Below are positions 12,993-25,767 of a DNA stretch of 64,000 nucleotides, piece by piece; positions within the stretch are counted from its first letter, which is position 1, and every line of letters starts with the position of its first letter. The notes under the pieces are model-generated. The model did no database searches and was not told the DNA's origin. It worked only from the letters and a program-made list of their open reading frames with translations. The stretch lies in assembly GCF_029168945.1 (NCBI RefSeq), contig NC_083602.1, positions 67,724,600 to 67,788,599 of the forward strand. The letters are read 5' to 3'. This stretch comes from Cannabis sativa. Its lineage: Eukaryota; Streptophyta; Magnoliopsida; Rosales; Cannabaceae. A program made the translations under genes and the position numbers.

Positions 12993-12999
12993 GATTCCT

Positions 13000-14933
13000 G
13001 TGGAGGAGATACAAAATCCTCTTCCACAGGGGAAACACCGGCAAGTGTCGATCCAACAAGCGAGCCTTCATCATTAGTCAACACAACTTCTCTCCAAGGG
13101 GCGTAGATATCAGCAATTCAAGCCCTTTTCTTCTAAGTTGTGAGCCTAGAAGATTAACCCCGAGAGATAGGCTTATCCACTTGGTAAGAGTCATCTTCGG
13201 AGTGGTTAGCCATATTGACATCAATCTCATCTGAGCACTCAAAAGGTTCTTCAGAAGATGAGTTGCGCTCATGGTGTTGGTCTTGAGATGGTTCGACTGT
13301 CCTTCCCAAATCCACAGGAAAGTCTCTTCTAACCCCTAGGCAGCTTTTCATCCCTGCTTTTGGAATAGAGCATAATGAGAGAGAAAGATGATCAGGCTTA
13401 CAAAGTTTAAAAGGCATGGTTCTCTCATTAACCTCTAAAGAAATTGAAGCTCCAATATCCATGCATTATGCCTTTCTTTTTTTAATGTTACTGGATGCAA
13501 AATCACCACCATCAATGGGCTATCCACCTAAGTCCAAAGGGATGTCATTGCTATTAAAGTTCATCCCATTAAGCTTATTTAGCTCATCGACATATAATTC
13601 TTTGGCTTAAAATAATTGAGTCAAGGCCCTCTTTTCATTACCACCACATTTTTCATTACCACCACATGAGGCATCACGACCCACGACAGAACTTGAATGC
13701 ATACATGGGCTTCCATGGAATTGAGAGCAGCCCAGCCCACAAGCCTTTTTAAATAACTCGAGCCCCAACCCACTAAGTCTCACACTTTTACCAACGATAC
13801 TCCCTTCTTCATCACAAAGTTGAAACCGACCTTCCCCTAAACCAGGATAATGTGCAGGCTCCTTTCCATTTGCAGATTATTGAAAACACCATTTAGACTA
13901 GGAATAGCTCCTGAAGCCAACTTCAACACCTTGGGGACCCAAATTTTTCTTGAAACTGCAGCTAACTTTTGAGAAGACTGAGCAGTCCTTTTCACTTTCA
14001 TTCTCGAACTAGGGGCCAAAGTTGGACCAGCAATAGTTGAAGCACGACTAGCCACAACCATTGTGTATCTTGTCGCCGGTGCCAGAGATGTAATAGCTTG
14101 ATGATATTGCCTCTAATAGGTGCCAGTCTATTGGGCGTCGACTCACGAGACTCACCCGAGAAACAAAAGAGGAAGCAGGAGAACGTCGTGAGCCAAGGAC
14201 CGTACATTAGGAACAGGATACCCAAATGGTTCGAGACCGAGACGGGGTCTTTCAGCGAGCAGTCTCGTCTTTAATGACCGAGTCTCCCATAACAATAGCA
14301 AAAGTTACTCAATTTCTCATATTTAAATTGAAGCCACACTTTGTCGCCATTTAGTTTCTTTAGGAAACACCAGGGGAAAAGAGGATTTACAGTGGAGAAC
14401 ACAATCTTAACTCTAAGCCATTTGGCCCATGACACTGGTCTTTCCTCATCAAAATCCACTCTCAGTACATTACCACCGAGGGAGCCCAAGATTAAAGCAT
14501 TGTTATGAGAAAAATATTCCAATGGTAGTTGATGGATTTGGATCCAGAAAGAAGTTTCACTAGCAACACAACTCACATGGTTCAGATCAGGCTTCCAGTC
14601 TTTAAGAGTGAGACGCTCACCATTGATGCACCAAGAATTATTCTCCAGGACCCAAACCTTATCCACCTCTTTTTCAAAACCAAATTTGAAGGAAAAGGAC
14701 CTGTTAGACTTAGGGGAGAAACTAGACACCATAACAGGTCTCTTCCAAACTTTAGCAGTAGAAGCCTTAACATCCATCACAAACACAGGTTTCTAGGAAA
14801 CCACAAAGCCAACAACACAAAATTTCACAATTTTAGACACAGTAGTTGTACAGGGGTCCAATCATACAGTGGTGTCAATAAAGGCCACACACTTATTGCT
14901 CGCGGCCTCGGGACTAACATTAACTAAATCCAT
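13000..14933 (-). pseudogene. LINE ORF1, DUF4283 and zinc-knuckle protein, disrupted
   Basis: An ATG at 14933-14931 begins MDLVNVSPEAASNK. Two stops follow before the long frame 14786-14271. That frame shows a DUF4283-like region (ENNSWCINGERLTLKDW; FWIQIHQLPLEYFS) followed by YEKLSNFCYCYGRLGH, the start of a plant CCHC knuckle (usual form CxxCGxxGH). Downstream frames to about 13080 are serine-rich and broken by frameshifts. In plant L1 elements this protein binds the element RNA. It ends just before the ORF2 start, the usual ORF1-ORF2 order. Confidence 0.75.
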
Positions 14934-15240
14934 GACACCCCAACCACCAACCAACCTAACCAAAGGAAACAAAAAATAAAACTCCACGTGCAACACACAC
15001 CAACCACCTAGGACCAACTACCAACTCGCGACAGCCACAAACAAAGAAAACACATGCCAAGAAAGGAATAAAGCATGGAAAATGGAAGGGAAGAAAACCA
15101 ATGAAAAGTCAAACCAGAGAAAAAACAAAACACCACAAAAATCACACCAACAACCACAAGAAAGACACACAGAAATAGGACCTAAACAAATACACAGAGT
15201 ACACCAACACACAAGACACTCCTAGACCAGAGAGTGAGAA

Positions 15241-18200
15241 ATGGTAGATGACATCTCTCTTGTAAACTTATTTTTTTAATATAAATGAGACACAGGACAC
15301 CCATTTTGATTTAGTCTAATGTAATACAGTTTTTTATTTAGATGTATTTTGAATGAAGCGATATGTATTCACATAGAGATTATTTACATGAGTATGATTG
15401 TGTTTGAATTTAAATACTACTGACTTGACAATGAACAAAAGATCTTTTTTCCTCTATTATTTTTATTTTGCTACATCTTCGTTTCATTTTTAAATAGAGA
15501 TCTAATTTGACGCAAATTTTTATATCTAGTTTTATTTACAGTAGATGAAGTTATTTCTACAGGAAAAATTTATTAGTATCTTATAAAATTATAAATGTAC
15601 TTTAATATATTAAAAAAAATCACTCTTAATAATTCTTTTAAAAAAATTGCATTAATTTATGTTAATTTTAATAATTATCTTAACTTTTTTTTTTTAAAAA
15701 AAAAAAAAAATCAAGTATATTTCTTATTTTTTTCTAATAAAATTTCATATAATTTTTTATTTTATATTTTTTGTCTTAATATCTGTTTTGACCAAAAATA
15801 GTTTATCATTAATAAAAAAATCAGTCAAAAATTTATTTTTTGAGAACCTTTTATCCCTTATTCATTCTTGATCTTTGTTCCGTCTTATCATGGCCCAAAA
15901 AGAGCCTCCATTCTCTTACACTACCTCATTTTATTTATATAACTAGAAAATGAAATCGTGTTTTACGCGATTGTTTAAATATATAAAAAAACTATAGAAA
16001 TTTTTTTAGGTAGGAGTATCATTTTTACTTTTATTGTAGGAGCTCTTTCTTTTTTCAACATATACAAAAATTATATTTTTATTCTTTTTATGACAATGTA
16101 TAATGTAGTTATAACAGATATTCAATTTTTTAAAATAATTTATAATATTGAAAAATAAAGTTCAAAATAGCAAGTTGCACACACACATGTATATATAAAG
16201 AATTATACACATTTAATTAATTTTTAGTACAATAAATTATTTAAAATTTTCTAAAAAAAAACCTAATATACATTGTTATATATAAAATTGGGATATAATT
16301 TCTTTAAGTATTGAATATAGAAAATATTTTTATAATAGAAGAAAAAGTGATATACTTAGTATTTTCCAAAAATTATATACAACTTAATTCTTACAATTAT
16401 ATTTTTTTTATCATTAATTTAATTTTTTTCTAATGATAACTACTCTTTCAATTAATTATTCTAAATTTAAATTAAAAAAATAAATAAAATAGTGTAATGT
16501 GATTAATTATATCCAACATTTATTATTATGATATAAAATATAATTAAAAAAATTATAAATTGATAAATTATATGTAGTATGTACATAAATGCTACATAAA
16601 TAGAATCTCATGAGTTTTTTTGCTTAGGGACTCTAATATTGTTTACTCATAATAAAATACTTAGCAAAAATCATATAGGCTAATGATTATCTAAGTTAAT
16701 TTTAAAGCTAATAAATTCTTGATAATTAAAACTTAAATGGTCGTTAATAATATTATGTGTGTAAAATTTTTTAATTTATATATCATCAATCTTTTTATAT
16801 TCTTATTTTAGAAGGCAAAACATAACGAAAACAAAGTGTATAACAAAAAATAAAAAGAACTTATCTATTAACAACAAAAAATTATATGATATAAAAGTTT
16901 GAAACTAATAGATTCCTTGTAGTTAAATATAAATCTTGTATAAATATTAGATAGTTGTGAGTAATTTCTATTGTTATTGATGATATGTTTTAAAATACAT
17001 GTAGTTATCTTTTCATATTTTTATTTAAAAAAAATTAAATATGTAATCGCAAAAAAATAATAAAATATATATTTTAATATTTTTTTTCCTTGATTTAAAA
17101 AATAAAAAATAAAGAAATCAATTTTTTTGGTAATTAGCTACTTGTATATTTCTTGAATAAATTATACTTCAGACCCTTTGTAACGAAAACAGAGAATTAA
17201 ACGTCTTTACATGATAAATTCACTCTATCTTTATACAATTATTTCTAAGTTATTTTTGTATTGAATAAATTATTTTTTTAATTATTATTATCAACCATAA
17301 GAATAAAATAAATATAAAATATAACTAATAGTTATTATAATTTAAATTTTTTTTTTGCTTTTTTTTTAAAAAAAAAAACTAATAAATTTAAGAGAAATTA
17401 CCTTATATACTATTTTTTAACTTTTTTTTTTTCAAATTTATAGTTTGGGTTGCTCCGATAATTTCTATGTGAATTTTGATTGTGATTTATGTTGCTTCGT
17501 TGGTTTTTATGTGGGTTGCTATGTAGATTTTTGGGAAAATACAAAAAAATAAAACTGTTTTGAAGTGTAAAAATAAAAAAAATTCTTAAATTTAATAATA
17601 AGAAAATAAAAAAAATATAGAATACAAATTGATGCAATAGATGTGCAAATATTACCCTTTCAAGAGTATATTTTTTATTCACCCTAAAAAATGTATTTTT
17701 GATTAATATGTTTGTTGGTTTACAATACTTATTAAATTTATAAAAAAGATGTAAGATAAATAAGTTAGATTATACATAACAAATATATATTTAAATAGAA
17801 TACAATAATGCATGGCTTAAAAAAAATCTACATCTTTAACTATAAATTTTCAAAATATAGCATAATGTCAAAATTAAATTGGAAAGAAAATTATTTATGT
17901 ATTTCATAAAAACTCATTTTGCAATGAGGATATAGAACAAAATAAAATACTTTTGTAATGAGAATATAAAATTAAGCAAAACAAATAATTTATCAACTCA
18001 TCATATAAAATTTCCTGTCAAATCTAGTTAGTTCAAGACATGAAAGATAGTAATTTATCCTATTAAATTAATTGAACTCCTCCACCAAACAAATTAATTT
18101 CTAATTTCCTTAATATCTTTAAAACGCTTTGGCTTCCATTAGCTTTCAAAGTGTCTATCTGCAAATTAAATTTAAAAAATTTATTAATTTACTAACAATT

Positions 18201-18777
18201 TCAAACAAATTATAATAATAAATAGCCTGAAATTTGTTAGACTTTTTCCTTTTTGAAGATTAAAAATCTTCCTAAAAACTAAATAGAATTTGTAATACTA
18301 CTTCCAATAATTATTCAAATTGAAGATCTTATAATTTATCTCTTATTAAGATTAAATGACATTGCATTGAGATGAGATTCGGATTATATATATAAACAAC
18401 AAAAAATCAAAATATATAGAAGATCAAAGTAGAATTTCAAACTTATGAGAAGTAAGTTTATAAAAAAGGGTGGAATGAAGAGAAAAAATATTAGTAGAAA
18501 GAGAGATATATGATGAAAATAAAAACAATAAAAAATAATGATAATCTTTCAAAGCAAGAAAAAAAAAATTACCTAATAATTTTAGTGTTAAATATCCATT
18601 TGAGAGACTTGCCAATGCATAACCTGAAAATAGAACATTAATAATTAGGAAAAAAAAAAATGAAAAGAAAAGACATAATAAAATCTTCAAAAATTAACAG
18701 CCATTGTTAACTTATGAATGTCCACAAAACTACAAATTATAAATGTCCACAAAACTTTAAATTATGTGACACTATAT
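15241..18777. other. AT-rich intergenic stretch, no gene seen
   Basis: This 3.5 kb is very AT-rich with many homopolymer runs (for example near 15690, 17345 and 17420). Its few short frames are biased to Lys, Asn, Phe and Leu and resemble no family. The only structured item I see is the Helitron-like terminus at 15940-15985. The right edge is the start of the MITE-like element at 18778. Confidence 0.6.
15940..15985 (-). mobile_element. Candidate Helitron 3' terminus
   Basis: On the minus strand a hairpin (arms AATCG and CGATT around a short loop) is followed after about 8 nt by CTAG. Helitrons end in CTRR about 10 nt after a short GC-containing hairpin. The other end (TC, to the right) could not be located, and Helitrons make no target duplication, so this stays tentative. 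A similar arrangement occurs at 31034-31060. Confidence 0.3.
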
Positions 18778-20696
18778 GGATGAGGTTTCAACGGTTACAT
18801 TTTAATTGTAACCATCATAGTTACATTTTTTAAAGCTATTGGATTATTATTAAATGGTTGTGATTAATTTAGAAATCAAATAAAAATAAATAATAAATAA
18901 TAAATAACTTGTATTTGAAAGTAACCTGATAATTTATTTCCTTATAAAACTTTAATTAAGATTAATTATATTTTAAAATTAAATTAATTATAATTATTAA
19001 TTAATTTTTTGCAATTTATTACTATATAAGGATCTTTTAGCAATTTATTTTTTTTGTACTTAAATTATTTAAAATTTTATAGCAAAACTTTTTATAATTT
19101 AAAATTATACACATATAATTTCATAATTTAAATTTTAATATACTTATAATCTTAATTTTAAATTATTGCACTTAATTATTTATTTTTTTTATTTAAATAT
19201 TTAAAAAGTAAAAAGTGAAATAAGTTGAAGGATTTTCTAGAAAAAGAAAATGGCTACACTCGTTGAAAAGATAAATTTTTAAAGCAGTTCGCGACTTTTT
19301 CCCTTTTCTCAGAATCTACAAAAGCGCCTATAGTGTGCATCAGACGATGTGTCATCATCAGGTACATAACAACTCTATTTTAGAGTTGTTTTGCAACTTA
19401 TTGCTTGTTCTGATTGGTCGTATGATCTTTTTATTTGTGTTCATAAACATCCAATAAAATATTTTGTAATAGCCATGGAGTTGGTGGATAATTTTCAAAT
19501 ATTCAAAAGAGTATTTGAACTCTATAAAAAGTTGTCACTTTCTTTTTAGAGTGTTCTCGTAATGTTGTAGAGGGAATAGTTTGTTGTTAGGCAAAGTCCT
19601 TTGAGACTTATCTTGGCCTTGAGTTGTCTGGCAAAATCCTTTGAGAATTGAATCCCTTACGCATATATTTTGCTTGGAAAAAGTCAACCACAACTTCACA
19701 AAAATTTTACCCCATAATATTTCAGTAAGTAGTATTTAAAAAAATAACTAACAAATTTTTCTGACAATGTGTAAATCTTGAATCAAATCAAGTACACTAT
19801 ATTGAGAAAATGTCATTATAATAAGATTATGTATTTCAATATATATTTGAGTTAATTTTAAAGTTAGCATAAAACATGAAGAAAATAATGTGAGAGTGAT
19901 AGTTCAACTACATTATGCTTAGAAGAGATTTTATCTAGACATATGATGTGAGAAAGAAAAATACTCAATAATCTTTAAATAAATAAATAAGTTCAAAGTA
20001 ATATCATTTCAAACTTTTGTAAATTATGGTTAAGTGAAAACTTGACAAATCTTTCAAACTGTAAATGATTTAGCAAGAATAACATCTAATTAGGGAGATA
20101 AGACTAAATTACTGAATAGATTAACCATTAATGATAAACTAGGCAATGAATGTATGTATTAAGTTTAAAAGGAGAAAACAGAAGATGTTAGAAAATTAAA
20201 ATTATATTGATATATAGGTATATAGATAGATAGATATACAAATTTTGTTATCGATTGACTAGCTTGAGGCCTCATACTTAGTTCATCTAATTTGTAATAA
20301 AATAATTAAATATCATTTAAAAATAATTAATTATTTAAAAATTTATTATAAGAAGAGAATTTTAATTTGTGTAAAAAGAAGTTTAATTTTGTAAAAAAAT
20401 AAAATTTTATTGTAAATATTATAATTAGATGGCTTAATTGTTAAAATAATTACAGTAGGGATTTAAATATAAATAAAAAAAATTATGTATAAATATTAAT
20501 TACCGTCTTGTTAAATATTTAATTAATTGTCGTCTTGTTAAATATTTAATCAATTATTTTAAGAAAATAGTTAATTATAATTAATTAATTTTTTTTTTAA
20601 AAAGAATATTTATCTATTGGTAACCTGCTATTACAGGTCAAAGAAAACTGTAACCATGATGGTTACAATAAAAATGTAATCATTGAATAGTCACCC
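18778..20696. mobile_element. Non-autonomous MULE-type element, copy X1
   Basis: Left end GGATGAGGTTTCAACGG; right end (reverse complement) GGGTGACTATTCAATGG. In both, the conserved CAAYGGTTACATTTT starts 12 nt inside, followed by a near-palindrome TGTAACCATNATGGTTACA. Near-matching 9-bp repeats flank it (GACACTATA about 18768, GACACTATG at 20697-20705). The left 480 bp match 20820-21290 and the right 440 bp match 21405-21700 plus 30717-30817. No coding frame is visible. The central 1 kb (19260-20270) is absent from the sister copy and holds a promoter-like segment with TATAAAAA near 19520; it may be a separate insertion. Confidence 0.75.
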
Positions 20697-21700
20697 GACA
20701 CTATGGAGGATATTTATATAAGGAAATAAGAGTTAGAATACAAATAGTTTTTTTTTTAATTTAATAGAAGAATATAAATAGTTTTAATAATCAATTATAA
20801 AATTAATATATAAACATAAGGAGGATGTTTCAATGGTTACATTAAATATGTAACCTTCATGGTTACAGTTTAATAGCCATTAGATTACCATTGAATGGTT
20901 GTGATTAATTTGAAAATTAAATAAAAATAATTAATAATTAACCTATAACCTAATAGTCACTTAATAATTTATTTTCTTATAAAACTTTAATGAAGATTAA
21001 TTATATTTAAAATTAGATTAATTATAATTATTAATTAAATTTTTGTAATTTATTATTAAATAAGAATCTTTTAGTAATTTTTTTTGCCCTTAAATTATTA
21101 AAATTTTTATAGCAAAACTCTTTATAATTTAAAATTATACACATATAATTTTATAATTAAAATTTTGTTACCTATAACTTTAATTTAAAACTATTACACT
21201 TAATTATTGAATTTTTTTATTTAAATATTTGAAAAGTAAAAAGTAAAATAGGTTGAATGTATTTTCAAAAAAAAAATAGCCAAATTCCTCAATCTTTTTT
21301 TTATAAGGAGTCATTTACTCAAAAAACCAAACCAAAATCAAAAAATAAAGTCAAGCTCCCCCAAAAAATAAAGCAATCTCAAACTCAAATAAAAAAACTC
21401 ATACTTAGTTCTAATAGTTGTAAATAAATAATTTAATATATTTAAAAATAATTAAATATTTAAAAATTTATTATACAAGAAGAGAATTCTAATTTGTGTA
21501 AAAAAATCTAATTTTTGTAAAAAAATAATAATAAAGTCTTATTGTAAATATTATAATTAAATAGCTTAATTGTAAAAATAATTATAGATGAATTTATATA
21601 AAAAAATATTTATAAATATTAATTGCTAAAAGATGTCTTGTTAAATATTTAATTAATTATTTTAAGAAAATAGTTCATTATAATTAATTGATTCTAAAAG

Positions 21701-21786
21701 GAAAATTTCATTTTTTGCCCTTAATAAAACCCCCAATATCAAAATTTAGACCCTCCACTAATTTGTACAAAACAATTCCACTATTC
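21701..21786 (+). repeat. Left terminal inverted repeat of the MULE
   Basis: About 86 bp pair with 30631-30716 in inverted orientation. Shared blocks include TTTTTGNCCTTAATAA, ATATCAAAATTTA and TAATTTGTACAAA. The repeat directly precedes the CT-rich leader of the Ulp1-like gene and probably contributes its promoter, as MULE ends often do. Confidence 0.85.
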
Positions 21787-22167
21787 CTCATTTTTACCCA
21801 AAATACCCCTCAAATTTAATTTTCCTATTCAATCTCTCTTTCCGTCTTTCGCTCTCTTTCACTCTCTCTCTCTGTCGTTCCCTCTCTCTCTCTGTCGTTC
21901 CCTCTTCCCTCTTCGACATCGACCCAACAACGCACCACGACATCGACCAGCAATCACAGTCCCAACAACACCCCACCACGACCACGACCCACTCCGGCCA
22001 TCCACCCACGACCCCGACCCAACCCTCATTTTCTCTTTCTCTCTCTCTCGGTCAGTAGCCAAATCGACTCGTGCCCGACGAAACCACCACGAACCACCAC
22101 GGACCACCACAAAACTTCGCCACCACGAGCAGGACCCGTCGCCACCACCACCCGTGATCATTAAAAG
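21787..22167 (+). promoter_or_regulatory. CT-rich, ATG-free leader region of the Ulp1-like gene
   Basis: The plus strand here is rich in CT runs and then in CCACGAC-type repeats, and I find no ATG in it. It ends with AAAAG|GTAATG, a good donor site at 22167/22168. The next acceptor is TTTTTTCAG immediately before the ATG at 22895. A noncoding first exon spliced next to the start codon is therefore likely. The transcription start is not determinable by eye. Confidence 0.6.
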
Positions 22168-22310
22168 GTAATGTTTATTTTTGAGAAAAAAAATACATTT
22201 TTCATAGATTTGGATGCCAATTATTGCATGTTGTTGAGATTAGTGGATTTTTTGTAGCTTTTGTGATCTTTAGGTTGTAGATGTTAGTGTTTCAATGGTA
22301 TAACAGGATT

Positions 22311-22846
22311 TATCGATGACATATCGATAAGATGTCGATAGGATGTCAATATTTTGAGTGTCTGTTTGAATTTAGCTGTTATTTGTATGTCGATAGGATA
22401 TCGTTGTATGTCGACAGGATGTCGATTAGTGGGTTAAGTGTATTTTCTGCCCTATATTGTCGACGACTTGTCGACAGTATGTCGATGGTTTGTCGATTAG
22501 ATCAACTTGTTTATTGTTATGTTGTATTGTCGACTTAATATCGACAGTATGTCGATATGTTGTCGACATGTTTTGAAATTGTGATCTGATTGAATTTGTC
22601 GACAGCATATCGACAGATTGTCAATATATTGTCGATTATATTTACATGTTGAATTTAATTTGTATTATCGACTGAATGTCGACAGGATGTCGACATTTTG
22701 TCGACATGCTGTGGAATTGTTGTTCGTTTTAAATTGTCGACTGAATGTTGACAGGATGTCGATATTTTGTCGACATTATTGAATTGTGTTTGCTTTTGAT
22801 AATGTCGACATAATGTCGACGGCATGTCGATATAATGTCGATTTGT
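22311..22846 (+). repeat. Eight-module array of 4 x 11-bp TGTCGA units
   Basis: Modules start at about 22311, 22388, 22458, 22528, 22597, 22666, 22735 and 22803, a spacing of 77, then 68-70 bp. Each is four units of 11 bp (one is 10) beginning TGTCGA or TATCGA, for example TGTCGACATAA then TGTCGACGGCA. I count 23 exact TGTCGA cores. Spacers of about 25 bp are T-rich and less conserved, often including TTGAATT. The array fills most of the inferred leader intron 22168-22894, just upstream of the Ulp1-like ATG. Confidence 0.9.
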
Positions 22847-22894
22847 TTTTAAAATTGTTGGCAGCTTTATTTATTTGTTTTTTGTTTTTTTCAG

Positions 22895-25767
22895 ATGGCT
22901 CCCAGACTCATAATTCCAGCACCCGAGCATTTTACTGGCCGCGTCACATATAGAGGCACCAGAATTTTTGTAAAAATCAAAGCTCGGTTTGAGGAGTACA
23001 ACTTGAATAACACGGCGAAGGAAAGCCGTTTCGGCAACTTTTGGAATGCCGTACCCTTGACACTCTCCTCGGTGTTATTTCACCAGCTGATGCTCCACAA
23101 AATGAAAGTGGATGCTCAGGAGGAGTTGAGGATGCGGTTTTACGTTGGTCGAAAGGAGGTCAGATTCGGAGTGCTGGAGTTTGCACTCATTACAGGCCTG
23201 GATTTCTCCTCGAGGCCAACAGAAGAGGAGAAGGCTGCGCAGGTCGCGCGCTCAGGGTCAGACCGATTGATCAACAAATATTTCAACCGGTCTGATAGTG
23301 TGAAGACAGAAGCACTCCAAGATAGGTTCACAAACTGTCAGAACCCGGAAGACTTGTACAAGCTCGGCTTGTGCTTGTTTGTGGAGTCAGTGCTTCTGGG
23401 CCGCGAGGCAAACGCGCTGATTACGCCTCACATACTTAGATATGTGGAAGACCTCGAGTTCTTCTTTCGGATTCCTTGGGGGAAGCACTCATTCGCCAGA
23501 CTCATGCACTCGCTTCAAAAAGACATGTTGAAACAGAAGGCCAACTACGAGAAGAAGTTGAGTTCGGATGTTCAGCACGAGTGCAAATACACAGCATATG
23601 GCTTCGCACCTGCAGTACAATATTGGGCGTATGAGGCCATTTTGGAGGTTGGGAAGAGGTATGGCACGAATCACGGGATTCGGTTCCCCAGGATGCTTAG
23701 CTGGACGAGCAAAGGCGATATTGGGAAGAAAGACGTCAGCGCATTATTTTCTAGGCGGGTATGATTTTCACTTATGTTCAGAATAATTATTTAACATAAA
23801 TGCTTGTAATAAATGCTAAATGGTTCTATTTTGATATTTTTTGAACCATAAACAGAATCTTGAAGTGGTGAAGGGGCTACTTCCACGGACAGAGGAGGAG
23901 GCATTTGTGAGGACCATATCTTACGATGGTGTGGAGAACCTGGTTGATGATGGGGTGGATGACACAGAGGCTGAGGCAGGTAGTCAGGTACCAGAGACTC
24001 AGGTCCCAGACACTCAGGAAACAGACACTCAGGTACCAATTTTTGGAACTTTTTTTTTTATGCCTTGATTTTTTATTGTTTTTGTTTTGTGATATTTGTT
24101 ACATTGTGGAATTATCGTATGCTTACCGTATTTTTTTGGTATATATTTTTTCAGGCCACTGGTTCAGAACCTCAGCCCAGTGCACCACCATCTTCATCAG
24201 GCGTTCGGGGTGCCGAGTACACTGATTTAGTGGCAAGGTTGGATAGGATCGAGGCTGACACTCAGGGTTTGTATGCTGCTCATGTCGAGCTGAAGAAAGC
24301 ATACGAGACCAGCCATGTAGAGCTGAAGAGTGGTCAGAACGTAATTATGGAGCAGCTCAGAGACATATTGGCCATGTTGAATCGTCCGCCAACGACAGCT
24401 TCAGCACCGGAGGCCCCAGCAGATCCATCTACCCCACCACCAGCTGCTTCACCCCCAGTAGAAGAGGAGGAGGTCTTCCCCGACGGGTACGATCCTTATG
24501 AGGGAGCTCCAGCGACTCCGATCGAGGCACAACCTGTTATCCATGTACATGACACCGAGTCGCAGGGTGAGATTCTGTCGATAGAGGCACAACCTGCAGT
24601 CGTTAAGAGTAGGAAGAGGAAGAGAAATCCTCCTGTATGGTTCGGTGACTATACGGATATGAAGAGGAGACACAGGCCATCTTCGACGTTTGATCCCCTG
24701 GAGCCACCGGATGAGAAATTGTTAACCACTTTCCGAAAGTGGTGTGTTGGACTCATTCCGAACCACCGACTTCGGGATTTGAGAAGTGGTGATAACGGTC
24801 CAGGATTCTTTTGGATAATGCTCACACCAAAGGAATGGCTTACAGATGACGTAAGTAAAGTATTTTATAATATTACTTCACTTTACAACTTTATGTGCAA
24901 TTAATATATTTTTTTGTCTAACTGACATTTCCCTTTATATGCAGCATATAGATGCAGCAATGCATATGCTGAGGAGGCGACGCACCGACTATCCACTGAC
25001 ATTTCCTCAGAAGGGTGTCATTCTCTCCACATTCGTGACCACCATGATCAGCAGTGCATGGACGAGCCACAAGGGTCCGAGGAGAAACTTTGTGTGGGAG
25101 GATTATATCCTGGACTACTGCAGAGCGGTTCATAAGGTATTGTTTTAGTAAGATTTTAAATGTTAATTGTTTGGGAGGATTATTATGGTTTGTTAATTGT
25201 TTCGTTGTTCTCTGTAATTACAGTCCCAAGTCTTTGAGAGATGGAGGGGTAACGAGTTTATTTACTTCGTTCTGCATCTTCCCGAGGCAAGGCACTGGGT
25301 CACACTTGAAGTCGACATAGAGCTGTGGAAAATTAATGTCTACGACTGTGATTCCAGCATCTGTCATTGGACCGCCATGGAACCCATCCTGAAGACTTGG
25401 GGAGAATTGCTGCCCTCGCTAATCCTTGCAACCGGGAAATTTCCACATAACAACCAGATCATGGCGTTAACTAACAGGGACATCACGGTGCTTCCAAAAA
25501 TGTACTCAACTCGAGCCACTCACGACTTAGTTCCGAAGTCAACAACCAGGTACATAGCGATAAAAAAGTACTATAGTATTAAAATATGTTTTACGTTAGA
25601 CTGACTTTACATTTTATTTTGCATTTAGTGGTGATTGTGGCGTCTATTGCATTGAGTATATGGAGCATCTCATGATGCAACGTGGATTGACCGATGTGAC
25701 GCCAGGCCGGATAGCTATGTTTCGTCAACGGTGGTGTGTTGATTTATTTTACCAAAATGTCGGATGA
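22895..25767 (+). CDS. Ulp1-like (peptidase C48) protein with DUF1985 domain, six coding exons
   Basis: Proposed exons: 22895-23758, 23856-24032, 24155-24850, 24945-25136, 25224-25549, 25629-25767. All introns are GT-AG, phases agree, and the joined frame is open for 797 codons. Exon 1 (MAPRLIIPAPEHF) carries a DUF1985-like region with EVRFGVLEFALITGLDF. Exons 2-3 are acidic, then Pro/Ala-rich, with a basic KSRKRKRN motif that could be a nuclear signal. Exons 4-6 form the C48 fold: His in ARHWVTLEV, Asp in VYDCD, and Cys in SGDCGVYC. The Gln usually found six residues before the Cys is Ser here, so activity is uncertain. Family members cleave SUMO or related modifiers; the role of transposon-borne copies is not settled. 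The ATG directly follows an acceptor site. The gene converges on the transposase gene. Confidence 0.85.

Larger units (their letters stand above)
8832..15240 (-). mobile_element. Broken L1-type LINE, split by a solo LTR
   Basis: Reading right to left, the order is ORF1 with a DUF4283-like domain, then ORF2 with endonuclease and reverse transcriptase, as in plant L1 LINEs. The 5' boundary near 15240 is approximate. The 3' part (end of RT and any RNase H) is missing because copy A's LTR abuts it at 8831. The solo LTR at 9629-11512 interrupts ORF2; removing it and one CACAT restores the reading frame across the junction. Several stops and frameshifts show the element is dead. The original element would be about 4.5 kb here. 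Confidence 0.85.

Noticed and set aside
15595..18690. Short frames rich in Phe, Asn, Lys and Leu at 15595, 17410 and 18424
   Set aside because: Composition is that of AT-rich noncoding DNA; no motif or start context supports them.
21794..22161. Minus-strand frames rich in Gly, Trp and Arg in the left MULE leader
   Set aside because: They are the complement of the CT-rich and CCACGAC-rich leader exon and have no recognisable domain.
22332..22608. Open frames of 60-68 codons across the TGTCGA array on both strands
   Set aside because: They simply translate the repeat (CRLDQ, DSMSM and similar) and lie in an inferred intron.
22311..22846. CRISPR-like look of repeats separated by about 25-bp spacers
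   Set aside because: The repeats are degenerate multiples of an 11-bp unit, spacers resemble each other, and the context is a plant MULE intron.
24065..24904. Single-exon reading of the 279-codon frame starting at 24065
   Set aside because: Its first 30 residues are hydrophobic translation of an intron; the acceptor at 24154 and the matching phase show it is exon 3 of the Ulp1-like gene.
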